Shown piece after piece: positions 25,728 through 34,415 of a stretch of 64,000 nt of DNA; the stretch's first letter is position 1, and each line of letters opens with the position of its first letter. The position numbers were made by a program, and so were the translations under genes. The stretch is from Candidatus Binatia bacterium (GTDB taxonomy: Bacteria > Desulfobacterota > Binatia > Bin18): positions 1-64,000 of the forward strand of contig JAJEFA010000002.1 in assembly GCA_022820725.1 (NCBI GenBank). The letters run 5' to 3'. The notes beneath the pieces are model-generated. The model was not told the origin of the DNA. It did not search any database and was given only the letters and a program-made list of their open reading frames with translations.

Positions 25728-27413
25728 ATGGCATTCAATCCTAAACACTCCAGCCACATCATTACTGAGGGCCGCGACCGCGCTGGAGCGCGTTCTATGT
25801 TCAAGGCTATCGGCTTTACGGACAACGATCTGGCCAAGCCACTGGTCGGTGTGGCGCACACCTGGATTGAGACCATGCCGTGCAACTTCAATCAGCGCCA
25901 GTTGGCCGACAAGGTTAAGCAGGGCGTGCGGGAGGCCGGCGGTACGCCCATGGAAATCAATACCGTTTCCATCAGCGACGCGGTCACCATGGGGACGGAG
26001 GGTATGAAAGCCTCCCTCGTCAGCCGCGAAGTCATTGCCGACTCGATCGAACTGGTAGGTCGGGGCTATATGTTTGACGCCATGGTCGTCATCGTAGGGT
26101 GCGACAAGACCATTCCCGCCGGGGCCCTCGCCCTGGCCCGCCTCAATGTTCCAGGTCTGTTGTTGTATGGCGGCTCGATTGCCCCCGGTCGCTTTCAGGA
26201 CAAAGACGTGACCATTCAGGACGTGTTCGAGGCCATTGGAGCCAATGCCGCAGGGCGTATGAGTGACACTGACCTCAAACATATCGAGGACTTCGCCTGT
26301 CCGGGAGCCGGAGCCTGTGGCGGACAGTATACAGCCAACACTATGGCCACCGTCATGGAATTCATCGGCCTGTCGCCCATGGGTACGGCCAGTGTTCCGG
26401 CAACCGACGGGCGCAAGGACGCGGTTGCGGTCGAGTGCGGGCAGCGCGTGATGGACCTGCTCAACAGGAATATCCGACCGCTGGACATCTTGACCCGGCA
26501 GGCGTTTGAGAACGCCATTGCCTGTGTGGCTGCAACCGGCGGGTCAACCAACGCGGTATTACATTTACTGGCAATGGCGCGGGAAGCCGGCATTCCGCTC
26601 GCCATTGACGATTTTGATGTGGTCAGTCGCCGCACCCCGCTCATCGCCGACCTCAAACCCGGTGGAAAATATGTGGCCACCGATGTGGATAAAGCCGGCG
26701 GTATCCAACTGATTGCCCAGCGCCTGGTTGACGGTGGGCTGGTTGACGGCGAGCAACTGAACGCCAGCGGGGAAACCCTTGCGATTGAGGCGGCAAAGGC
26801 CGTTGAGACACCCGGGCAGGATGTCATTCTGCCGCTGGCCCAGCCCCTCAAAGACACCGGCGGTCTGGTCATTCTGCGAGGCAATCTCGCGCCGGAGGGC
26901 TGTGTCGTTAAAGTCGCCGGGCATGAGCGTCCGTATCACCGCGGACCGGCCCGGCTCTTCGAGTGTGAGGAAGACGCCATGGCAGCGGTCACGCAACGGC
27001 ACATCAAGGAGGGTGATGTCGTGGTCATTCGTTATGAAGGTCCGAGGGGCGGGCCGGGCATGCGAGAGATGTTGGGCGTAACCGCGGCCATCGTGGGTGA
27101 AGGGCTCGGCGACTCCGTGTCCTTAATCACGGACGGGCGTTTCAGCGGGGCGACGCGCGGACTCATGGCCGGTCATATTGCGCCGGAAGCCGCGGTTGGC
27201 GGCCCGATTGCCATTCTCCGGGAAGGCGACATAGTAGTGATCGATATCGAGAATCGTCAGCTTAATGTTGAGTTGAGCGACGCCGATATACAAACCCGCC
27301 TGGCCGACTGGCACCCACCAGCCCCGCGTTACACCTCCGGCGTATTCGCCAAATACGCGGCCCAGGTCACCTCCGCCTCCGAGGGTGCGGTTACCCAGCC
27401 GGGCGATGGTTGA
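25728..27413 (+). CDS. ilvD: Dihydroxy-acid dehydratase
   Basis: This is a 561-residue IlvD/Edd enzyme. The iron-sulfur cysteines appear in ETMPCNFNQ, VGCDKTIPAG and CPGAGACGGQYTANTMA. It converts 2,3-dihydroxy-3-methyl acids to 2-keto acids in valine, leucine and isoleucine synthesis. AAGGAGGGG precedes ATG 25728. The 257-base leader has a GTGCCG-CTT-CGGCAC hairpin (25573-25587), but no attenuator peptide was recognised. Other sugar-acid dehydratases are close relatives, but the length and motifs fit IlvD. Confidence 0.93.
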   Translation: MAFNPKHSSHIITEGRDRAGARSMFKAIGFTDNDLAKPLVGVAHTWIETMPCNFNQRQLADKVKQGVREAGGTPMEINTVSISDAVTMGTEGMKASLVSREVIADSIELVGRGYMFDAMVVIVGCDKTIPAGALALARLNVPGLLLYGGSIAPGRFQDKDVTIQDVFEAIGANAAGRMSDTDLKHIEDFACPGAGACGGQYTANTMATVMEFIGLSPMGTASVPATDGRKDAVAVECGQRVMDLLNRNIRPLDILTRQAFENAIACVAATGGSTNAVLHLLAMAREAGIPLAIDDFDVVSRRTPLIADLKPGGKYVATDVDKAGGIQLIAQRLVDGGLVDGEQLNASGETLAIEAAKAVETPGQDVILPLAQPLKDTGGLVILRGNLAPEGCVVKVAGHERPYHRGPARLFECEEDAMAAVTQRHIKEGDVVVIRYEGPRGGPGMREMLGVTAAIVGEGLGDSVSLITDGRFSGATRGLMAGHIAPEAAVGGPIAILREGDIVVIDIENRQLNVELSDADIQTRLADWHPPAPRYTSGVFAKYAAQVTSASEGAVTQPGDG

Positions 27414-27547
27414 TACAAGAAATTCAGGCGGGAACTTCCGAGTCCAATCCGTGAGATTCGTTACCAGCCTGTTTAGAGGTTCGACTGCCCAAGACTGACA
27501 TATCTTGCGCATCTGGCACCATCTCGTACACTTGTGTGCAGTAGAGC

Positions 27548-27769
27548 ATGACTGGCGAAGAGTTTATTCGACACATCAGAAGGCTTGGGCGAGATCGTGG
27601 AGTCGCAGTTCGCTTTGAGAGTCGAAAGGGCAAAGGCAGTCACGGCCGGCTCTATTACGGAGCACGTTTCACCACGGTCAAGGACCGTCGGAAAGAGATG
27701 AGCCCCGGCCTGCTCGTCTCGATGCTTTCACAACTCGGCTTGTCTCGTAAGGATATCGGACGTAACTAG
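27548..27769 (+). CDS. hicA: HicA-family toxin
   Basis: This 73-residue protein has the catalytic motif KGKGSHGRLYYG and a TTVKDRRKEMSPGLL helix. It follows ilvD by 134 bases and precedes a HicB gene by 35 bases, the usual toxin-first order. It is only distantly similar to the toxin at 21454. Confidence 0.85.
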   Translation: MTGEEFIRHIRRLGRDRGVAVRFESRKGKGSHGRLYYGARFTTVKDRRKEMSPGLLVSMLSQLGLSRKDIGRN

Positions 27770-27804
27770 CGCCATTACGCGGGAAGAGAAAAGAGTAAGG
27801 AATC

Positions 27805-28242
27805 ATGGCGAAATCTCTGCGACTGGCCTATCCGGCCAAATTGGAAGTGCAGGGCGACGGTACCCTGCTCGTGTCGTTTCCCGACATTCCAGAGGCGCTG
27901 ACCGAGGGCACGGCTCGGACCGAGGCGCTGACCGAGGCTGCGGATTGTCTCGTTGCGGCGCTCGGCGGCTATGTGAACGATGGGCGTGATATTCCGCTTC
28001 CTTCTCCAGCCCGCAGCCGTCCGCTTGTCGAGCTTCCAGCGCTGGTGGCGGCCAAGCTCGCCCTCTATCGGGCTATGCGCGAACAACAGATTGGGAATGT
28101 GGCGTTGGCCAAGCGACTCGGAACCGTAGAAGGGGCGGTCCAGCGGCTGCTCGACCTGGACCACCGTTCGCATATTGGCCAAGTCGAAGCGGCTCTCAAG
28201 GCACTCGGGCAGCGCTTGGTGGTGGAGGCAAGAGCAGCGTAA
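27805..28242 (+). CDS. hicB: HicB-family antitoxin with DNA-binding domain
   Basis: This is a 145-residue antitoxin. The HicB fold reads YPAKLEVQGDGTLLVSFPDIP and ARTEALTEAADCLVAAL. A helix-turn-helix follows (QQIGNVALAKRLGTVEGAVQRLLD), which should autoregulate the module. The spacing to hicA indicates an operon. Directly downstream is a decayed HicB/HicA-like remnant (28261-28511). Confidence 0.85.
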   Translation: MAKSLRLAYPAKLEVQGDGTLLVSFPDIPEALTEGTARTEALTEAADCLVAALGGYVNDGRDIPLPSPARSRPLVELPALVAAKLALYRAMREQQIGNVALAKRLGTVEGAVQRLLDLDHRSHIGQVEAALKALGQRLVVEARAA

Positions 28243-28260
28243 CACCGAAGCGTTCTCCTG

Positions 28261-28511
28261 ATGCCATGCACTTACACCGCCACCTACACCAGGATTAAGG
28301 CAGGCTATATGGGGCAAGTCGTCGAATGGTCGGAGGTCGTGACCGAGGGCAAAGACCTGTAAGAATGTCGGCGCATGCTCAAAGACGCCCCTGCTCCGGC
28401 CTTGCTCCCGTCCTTGGCGCGCAAGGCGGGGGCGGGAATCCCCTGTACCGACCACAACCGCTCGGTGAGGGAAGAGCAGGACGGGCGCTGAGAAGAAAAA
28501 TTTCAAAGTGA
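28261..28511 (+). pseudogene. Degenerate hicB-hicA remnant
   Basis: ATG 28261 opens a HicB-like frame (YTATYTRIKAGYMGQVVEW, TEGKDL) that meets TAA at 28360-28362. It continues in frame as ECRRMLKDA, the normal next segment of HicB-type antitoxins. A HicA-like segment, GGGGNPLYRPQPLGEG then RRKISK, follows in another frame and ends at 28509-28511. One nonsense codon and at least one frameshift are implied. Resemblance was judged by eye. Confidence 0.45.
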
Positions 28512-28622
28512 GACACTACCTCCGCACCGGTTCGCTTGCGAAGCCTCGGGCGGGTGGGCTATAAGGGGGCATCTTACTCTGATCGGCATCGGTGTGACGA
28601 TGCACAGCAAAGGAGGTTCCGT

Positions 28623-29012
28623 ATGAGTGACGCGAATAAAGGTGTTGTCCTGGGTTTCTTTGAGAATTTTTCCGCCGGGAATTTTGACGCCGCGCTGGAC
28701 CTGATGACCGACAATGCCACGTGGTGGGTGGCCGGCAAGTTCGAGCTGTCCGGCACCAAGACCAAAGCGGAGTTCGGCGAACTGGTCAAAGGCATTGGCG
28801 CGGCCATGCCGAACGGCCTCAAAATCACGCCCAAAGGCGTGATTGCCGAGGGGGACCGGGTTGCGGTTGAAGCCGAGTCGTATGGCGAGTTGGCCAACGG
28901 CAAGGTCTATAACAACCAGTACCACTTTCTGATTGAATTATCGGACGGTAAAATCAAAGCCGTACGGGAATACCTGGATACGATCCACGCCAAAGAAATT
29001 CTGGTTGGCTAA
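28623..29012 (+). CDS. SnoaL-like/NTF2-fold protein
   Basis: This is a 129-residue NTF2-fold protein: MSDANKGVVLGFFENFSAGN, DLMTDNATWWVAGKF, EGDRVAVEAESYGELANG, and KIKAVREYLDT. An ideal AAAGGAGG precedes ATG 28623, so the longer upstream frame is not used. The fold serves polyketide cyclases, limonene-epoxide-hydrolase relatives and binding proteins. It is convergent with the OB-repeat gene. Its ligand is unknown. Confidence 0.8.
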   Translation: MSDANKGVVLGFFENFSAGNFDAALDLMTDNATWWVAGKFELSGTKTKAEFGELVKGIGAAMPNGLKITPKGVIAEGDRVAVEAESYGELANGKVYNNQYHFLIELSDGKIKAVREYLDTIHAKEILVG

Positions 29013-29042
29013 TATCTCATGAGGGCGGCGTTCCCGTCGCCC

Positions 29043-30734
29043 TCATTCTGGAAACGCATACCCACCCGGGAATCTGGAGTTGGAACCCCCCTCACCCACC
29101 TGCTCCCTGAACACCAGGCTCCTCCACTGCCGATAGGGGGCATCTTCTACCTTTTCAATCGCGTCAGCCTTAATCCCACTGATTTCTGACTCGCCATCTT
29201 GTGTTCTTTTAATGAGGAACACACCGGTGACTTTACAAATCTGACCCTGCTCACACTGGGAAGTGCCCGGAATGAAAATCGGGATCGTACCGCTACCGTC
29301 TGTGAGTTTGAACTTCTGGTACGTCCGAGCCCCATAGCGAGTGGTCAGGCTCGTCACTTGTCCGGTCACACTCACGAAGCGCCGATCAAACTGCGCCTGA
29401 TCGGCGAGCAGTGCCCGTATCGCATAGACCGGAGCCGTGTAAGCGGGGGGTTCCGCCGGCTCGTCGACCGGAGCCTCGGCTACCGACACGGGCACGGGTT
29501 CCGGTTCGACGGGTTCCACCGTGCTGGCCACAATTCCGCTCACCTCGCCTGTTCCATCGTTAGTCGGCTTTACCAGGAACACGCCATCAATCTCATACGA
29601 CTCACCTTCAGTCAGCGATCTGGCTCCACTCATAAAGACCGGGATCTCACCGCTGACATCGTGCAGTTTGAACTTGGTGGAGGGATGGTCTCCGTTTGTC
29701 ACTCTCAGGGTCGAGACTTCACCCGCCAGGCTGATCGCCAACCGATCAAACGCAGCCGGGTCCTCTAACAGGTCAGCCACCAAAAGACCTATGGGGTCAT
29801 CCAGAGCCGTCTCCTCCAACTCCAACGGCTCGTCCGCCAGTTCTTGCAACTCGAACTCCTCAGCCGTTTCATCTTCCGCAAACTCCAGCGGCTCTTCTGG
29901 CAGGGGTTCTTTCTCCAGGGGAAGAACGGTCTGGCCCACAATCCCACTGATCCGCGTCGATCCGTCGCTGGCCGGTTTGACCAGAAACACCCCGCCAACC
30001 TCGTAGAGCTCGCCCTCGGTCAACGTCTGGACACCGCGCATAAACACCGGGATCTCACCACTGGCATCATGCAGCTTGAACTTGGTGGAAGGATTATCTC
30101 CCTCTGTGACTCTCAGGGTTGTAACTTCACCTGCCAGGCTGACCTCTCGTCGATCAAACGCAGCCGGATCCTCCAATAAATCGGCCACTAAGAGACCTGG
30201 GATGTCATCCACAGCCGTCTCTTCAGATTCTGCCAGCTCGTCCGTCAGCTCTTGCGACTCGAACTCTTCAGCCGTTTCCTCTTCCACAAATTCCAGCGGC
30301 TCTTCTGCCTGGGGTTCCTCCTCCAGGGGAAGAACGGTCTGGCCCACAATCCCGCTGATCTGCGTCGATCCGTCGCTGGCCGGTTTGACCAGAAACACGC
30401 CATCGACCTCATACGCCTCACCCTCAGTCAGCGCCTGGACACCGCGCATAAAGACCGAGATCGTCCTTTCCGCGTCACCGAGCTTAAACTTGGTGTACGG
30501 TTTTTCGCCTTCCTCAACGATAAGGGTCGTGACCTGACCGGCCACTTTCACTTTTTGCCGGTCAAAGGCCGCCGGGTTGGAGAGCAGTTCGTCAACACTT
30601 TGGGACCAAGTCGGCACGGGCAGGAGCAGAACGAGCAGCACCGCCAGCCCCACGGCGCTCCGACGAAAAAGGCAGCCCTCTGGGGCTGCCCCTACCCTTA
30701 TGTATGGAAGGGTTGTCAACCAACGTATTCGCAA
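29043..30734 (-). CDS. Exported protein with four tandem OB-fold-like repeats
   Basis: This 563-residue precursor has a hydrophobic export segment (VGLAVLLVLLLPVPTWSQ, about 28-45). Four repeats of about 92 residues follow, near 46-137, 180-273, 316-409 and 435-529. Each has the pattern DPAAFDRR, GQVTTLRV, TKFKLHD, IPVFMRG, LTEGE, VDGVFLVKP, ISGIVG. Glu/Asp-rich linkers join them. The pattern resembles NlpE/tRNA_anti-like OB domains. The start TTG 30734 has AAAGGAG six bases before it. A GTG at 30653 would remove an N-terminal tract that carries a palindromic repeat. It lies 27 bases after the CoA-transferase gene. The function is not known. Confidence 0.75.
   Translation of the reverse strand: MRIRWLTTLPYIRVGAAPEGCLFRRSAVGLAVLLVLLLPVPTWSQSVDELLSNPAAFDRQKVKVAGQVTTLIVEEGEKPYTKFKLGDAERTISVFMRGVQALTEGEAYEVDGVFLVKPASDGSTQISGIVGQTVLPLEEEPQAEEPLEFVEEETAEEFESQELTDELAESEETAVDDIPGLLVADLLEDPAAFDRREVSLAGEVTTLRVTEGDNPSTKFKLHDASGEIPVFMRGVQTLTEGELYEVGGVFLVKPASDGSTRISGIVGQTVLPLEKEPLPEEPLEFAEDETAEEFELQELADEPLELEETALDDPIGLLVADLLEDPAAFDRLAISLAGEVSTLRVTNGDHPSTKFKLHDVSGEIPVFMSGARSLTEGESYEIDGVFLVKPTNDGTGEVSGIVASTVEPVEPEPVPVSVAEAPVDEPAEPPAYTAPVYAIRALLADQAQFDRRFVSVTGQVTSLTTRYGARTYQKFKLTDGSGTIPIFIPGTSQCEQGQICKVTGVFLIKRTQDGESEISGIKADAIEKVEDAPYRQWRSLVFREQVGEGGSNSRFPGGYAFPE
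30671..30690. repeat. Palindromic repeat inside the N-terminal coding region
   Basis: GGCAGCCC-TCTG-GGGCTGCC is a perfect 8-bp dyad. On the minus strand it is preceded by GTAGG and followed by TTTTT, so it looks like a terminator or a mobile palindrome. It falls between the TTG start and the hydrophobic segment of the OB-repeat gene, encoding GAAPEGCLF. Confidence 0.65.
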
Positions 30735-30761
30735 TGTGTCTCCTTTGGACCGCCGTCTGGC

Positions 30762-32075
30762 CTAGGGCCAGAACATTTTCTTTGCCGCGCGTTTCAGCTC
30801 GGGCTGAAAGTCGGGGTGCGCAATGCTGATCAGGGCCTCGGCGCGCTGGCGTTGCGTCTTGCCTTGAAGATTCACCATGCCAAACTCGGTCACCACGTAG
30901 TCCGTATACTGGCGTGGCGTCGTCAGCGTGCTCCCCGGCTCCAGCATGGGAACGATGCGGGACAGCGAGCCTCGGCGCGCCGTGGATGGCAGCACCATGA
31001 TGGATCGCCCCCCCTCCGAATACATCGAGCCCATCATAAACGTCATCTGCCCGCCGATACCGGAGTACATTTGCGGGCCGAGCGACTCGGCTGCGGCCTG
31101 TCCGGTCAGGTCTATGGACAGGGTGCTGTTCACCGCGACCTGACTCTTCTGGGCGGCAATCGTCAGCAGCGAATTCGTATACAGCACGCTATACAACTCA
31201 AAGGCCGGATTGTTATTGACAAATTCCAGGTCCGCGCCGCCAACAACCATGGCCGCGACCGCCTTGCCCTTATGCATCGATTTATATTTGCCGGTCGCCA
31301 CACCGCGCTTGACCAGTTCAACATGGCTGGCGGTCATGATTTCGCTATGAATCCCCAGATCGTTCCGGTCCATCAGAAACAGACCAATGGCTTCGGAGAT
31401 CGCGCCAATGCCCATTTGGACGGTGTCGCCGTCCTTAATCAGGGTTGAGGCGAATTCTCCAATGACCTCTAAGGTGCCCTGTTCTTCGTCCGGCGGCGGC
31501 GGGGTCCCAAGCGGAAAGGGCTTGGTCTCTTCAACCAGATAGTCGATCTCAGACACATGGATCCAGTTGTCGCCGTGGGTCCGAATGCAGGCGGGGTCAA
31601 CCTCGGCGACAAAACACTTGGCCGCCCTGGCTACGTCCTTGTTATACCAGAGGGCGCTACCAAAGCTGCAATAGCCCTTTTCATCTGGCGGTGAGACCAC
31701 GCCAAAGAAAATATCGGAGTTCCAGGTATTGGTCCGACCCTGTTCGGCCTGCTTGGCGTACTGAGGGTAATCGAGCGGCATGAAATCCACATAGTGCTTT
31801 TTCATGCCCTCCCGGCAGCCCGCCCCGACATAATCAACGATCCGAGTGAACGAGGCGTCATAGACAGCGTCGTTCCAGATGGGGTGCTCATACAGCGGAT
31901 AACACTGGATAAGGGTCACCTGTTCCAACTCTCTATTCCGCGCCGCCAGGGCGTCCAGAATGGGGATGGGCGGTTTGCCGATGTGCAGCCGGACTAAACT
32001 GTCCGACTTGACGAGGCTGGCGGCCTGTTCGGCTGAAATGAGCTTATCCTTATACGTATGCTGCCAGGGTGTCAT
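30762..32075 (-). CDS. Acetyl-CoA hydrolase/transferase family protein (4-hydroxybutyrate CoA-transferase-like)
   Basis: This is a 437-residue class I-type CoA-transferase. The catalytic Glu should be in GIHSEIMTASHVEL; other marks are NPAFELYSVLYTNSLLTIA, AVNSTLSIDLTGQAAAES and GGQMTFMMGS. Such enzymes move CoA between acetyl-CoA and a carboxylate such as 4-hydroxybutyrate. It follows an SDR and an acyl-CoA dehydrogenase on the same strand. This suggests a degradation operon for a branched or substituted acid. The substrate is not determinable. Confidence 0.85.
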   Translation of the reverse strand: MTPWQHTYKDKLISAEQAASLVKSDSLVRLHIGKPPIPILDALAARNRELEQVTLIQCYPLYEHPIWNDAVYDASFTRIVDYVGAGCREGMKKHYVDFMPLDYPQYAKQAEQGRTNTWNSDIFFGVVSPPDEKGYCSFGSALWYNKDVARAAKCFVAEVDPACIRTHGDNWIHVSEIDYLVEETKPFPLGTPPPPDEEQGTLEVIGEFASTLIKDGDTVQMGIGAISEAIGLFLMDRNDLGIHSEIMTASHVELVKRGVATGKYKSMHKGKAVAAMVVGGADLEFVNNNPAFELYSVLYTNSLLTIAAQKSQVAVNSTLSIDLTGQAAAESLGPQMYSGIGGQMTFMMGSMYSEGGRSIMVLPSTARRGSLSRIVPMLEPGSTLTTPRQYTDYVVTEFGMVNLQGKTQRQRAEALISIAHPDFQPELKRAAKKMFWP

Positions 32076-32102
32076 ACTTTACCTCCCTGTTTCTGTCTCC
32101 CA

Positions 32103-32870
32103 TTACCCGACCAAACTATGCCCGCCATCAACGAAAAGCGTCGTGCCGGTCATGAAGGTATTGGCGTCTGAGGCCAGAAAGATAATCGCCGGTTTGAGTT
32201 CCTTGGGGTCGCCAACCCGCTGCATGGGGATTTTACCGATAATTCCCTTGCCGCCCTTGGTCTCCCAGAACTCGTGGTTCATCGGCGTGTCAAAATAGCC
32301 CGGACACAGGGCGTTCACCCGGATATTATCCCGGGCCCATTCAAGCGCCAGGGTACGAGTGAAAGACACCAGGGCCGCTTTGGTCGCCCCATAGGCGGCC
32401 ATATAGCGCGCAACAATTTTCGAGAACAGGGAAGACACATTGATAATATTCCCCTGCTTGCGTTTGGCCATCTCGACCCCGACATGCTTGGAACACAGCA
32501 CCGGACCCTTGAGGTTGAGGTTCATAAAGCGATCCCACTCTGCTTCGCTCAGATCGTGTACCGGGGTCGTCCCGCCGATACCGGCGTTGTTAACCAGAAT
32601 ATCGATCTGACCGAATTCGGCCATGACCGCTTGCACCATGGCCTGAATCTCAGTGTCTTTGGTGACATCCGCAGCAACGCCGATCACCCGGCGGCCGGTG
32701 GTTGCGTGGATGGCGGCCGAGACGGTATCGAGGTCGGCCTGCGTACGGCTGACGAGCGCCACATCAGCCCCGGACTCAGCCAGGGCGTAGGCCATCTGTT
32801 CACCCAGACCCTTGCTACCGCCGGTGATAATGGCCGTTTTCCCGGAAAGATCAAAATATGGAGAAGTCAT
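32103..32870 (-). CDS. SDR-family oxidoreductase
   Basis: This is a 255-residue classical SDR. The cofactor motif is ITGGSKGLGEQMA, then LVNNAGIGGTT and the catalytic Ser in NVSSLFSK with YGATK. I chose ATG 32870 (MTSPYFD) because AAAGGA lies just upstream; a nearby ATG at 32876 overlaps that site. NAD or NADP preference is not clear. It sits 27 bases before the CoA-transferase gene in one operon. Confidence 0.88.
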   Translation of the reverse strand: MTSPYFDLSGKTAIITGGSKGLGEQMAYALAESGADVALVSRTQADLDTVSAAIHATTGRRVIGVAADVTKDTEIQAMVQAVMAEFGQIDILVNNAGIGGTTPVHDLSEAEWDRFMNLNLKGPVLCSKHVGVEMAKRKQGNIINVSSLFSKIVARYMAAYGATKAALVSFTRTLALEWARDNIRVNALCPGYFDTPMNHEFWETKGGKGIIGKIPMQRVGDPKELKPAIIFLASDANTFMTGTTLFVDGGHSLVG

Positions 32871-32882
32871 GGACATCCTTTA

Positions 32883-32947
32883 GGGGCTGGGGATTGGGGA
32901 TTGGGGGTTAGGGAGCCAATCCCCAACCCCTAACCCCTAATCCCAAT
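32883..32947. repeat. G-rich/C-rich intergenic repeat
   Basis: G-tracts built on GGGGATT (32883-32913) face C-tracts built on CCCCTAA (32920-32943), an imperfect inverted repeat between the acyl-CoA dehydrogenase and SDR genes. Related tracts occur at 45281-45325, 51676-51710 and 54961-54995. The tract can form a G-quadruplex on one strand. Confidence 0.75.
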
Positions 32948-32949
32948 TC

Positions 32950-34098
32950 TCAGCAACCCAACTGGCGGGCAATCACCATGCGCTGCACCTCACTGGTTCC
33001 TTCACCGATGGTGAGGATTTTTGAGTCCAGATAGAAACGGGAGACGGGCGATTCGCGCATATAGCCATACCCGCCGTGAATCTGGACGGCTTCCTCTGCC
33101 GTCCTTACTGCGATTTCAGACGAGGCCAGCTTGGCCATAGCCGCCTCTTTGGCGTAGGGCTTACCCTCGTCGCGCAGCGTGGCCGCACGGTAGATCATCA
33201 GCCGCGCCATCTCAGCCTGGGTGGCCATGTCGGCCAATTTGAACTGGATGGCCTGATGAGAGGCCAGGGGCTGACCAAAGGTTTCGCGTTCCAGGGCATG
33301 CCTGAGCGATAAATCCAGGCAGGCCTCGGCCAGCGACAGACCGAGCGTGGCGACTGAGATACGCCCGCATTCGAGCGTCTTCAAAAACGCCCGAAAGCCC
33401 GAGCCCTGCTCACCCAGGAGATTGTCACGCGGCACGCGGACGTTCTCAAAAATCTGCTCTCGAGTATCGACCGTATGCCAACCTATTTTTTTATACCGCT
33501 GGCCAACCGTATAACCGGGTGTATCTTTGGGAATAATCAGCGCGCTGTATTGTTTTTTGCCGTTGTCGCCGGTGCCGTTCGTGGTGAGTGCGACCAGGCC
33601 GTAACTCAGCGGCGTACCCGCGTTGGAGATAAAGCTCTTGGTACCATTCACCACCCAGTCATCGCCCTCAAGACGGGACGTGGTCATGATGTTGGCGGCA
33701 TCCGAACCGGCCTGGGGTTCGGTCAGACCGAAGGCTCCGAGGTGGTCGCCCTTGGCCAGAGGGGTCAGCCATTTTTTCTTTTGCTCTTCCGTACCAAAGT
33801 GCAAATACGGCAGCGAGCCGATGGTCAGATGGGCCTGGAGGGTGGTGGCAATCGACTGATCGACCTTGCCCAACTCCTCAATCGCCATGACCATGCCCAT
33901 GGTGCCGGCGTTGGAGCCTCCGTACTCTTCGGGGATGAGCAGCCCCATCAACTGCAACTCGGCGAGCTTGTGAAAAACCTCTGTCGGGAAATGCTCCTCA
34001 GCGGACCACTCATCCGCATATGGAGCGATTTCTTTTTTGGCGAAATCACGACACAGGTCGCGGATCATGGTCTGTTCTTGCGTGAGTTCAAAATCCAT
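32950..34098 (-). CDS. Acyl-CoA dehydrogenase
   Basis: This is a 382-residue flavin-dependent enzyme. It has LTEPQAGSDAANIMTTS for FAD, IQIHGGYGYMRE-like VQIHGGYGYMRE, and the catalytic Glu in SKILTIGEGTSEVQR. It introduces a trans-2 double bond into an acyl-CoA. It heads the minus-strand set with the SDR and CoA-transferase, consistent with a beta-oxidation-like route. Chain-length preference is unknown. Confidence 0.92.
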   Translation of the reverse strand: MDFELTQEQTMIRDLCRDFAKKEIAPYADEWSAEEHFPTEVFHKLAELQLMGLLIPEEYGGSNAGTMGMVMAIEELGKVDQSIATTLQAHLTIGSLPYLHFGTEEQKKKWLTPLAKGDHLGAFGLTEPQAGSDAANIMTTSRLEGDDWVVNGTKSFISNAGTPLSYGLVALTTNGTGDNGKKQYSALIIPKDTPGYTVGQRYKKIGWHTVDTREQIFENVRVPRDNLLGEQGSGFRAFLKTLECGRISVATLGLSLAEACLDLSLRHALERETFGQPLASHQAIQFKLADMATQAEMARLMIYRAATLRDEGKPYAKEAAMAKLASSEIAVRTAEEAVQIHGGYGYMRESPVSRFYLDSKILTIGEGTSEVQRMVIARQLGC

Positions 34099-34415
34099 GG
34101 CCGTCCTACTCCAGCACCGTCAAACATTATGCCCGTGGCGTCTCGGGCGTTTTTGGCATCTTGGCTGTGGCCCTCGGGATTGTCAAGGTAAAGCTCCCGC
34201 CACCACGGCAATAGACGGCACGCGGTCGAGAGGATAATAAGCCTCTTGTACAAACAGGACTCGTCTTGACTTATCCCCTCTTGAAAGGGGTGCCGCGTAG
34301 CGGCGGGGTGTACTTTGATCGGCTGGAGAACCCACCCCGGCCTTCGGCCACTCCTCCAGGAAGAGAATTCAATAGCGAGTCAACTCCATGTCCTGACAAA
34401 CGAGAGGAGAACACC

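Noticed and set aside
27414..27547. tRNA-like GTTCGACT sequence near 27478
   Set aside because: No acceptor stem or cloverleaf could be formed around it.
30252..31448. 398-residue plus-strand frame
   Set aside because: It is antisense to the OB-repeat and CoA-transferase genes, with no recognisable domain.
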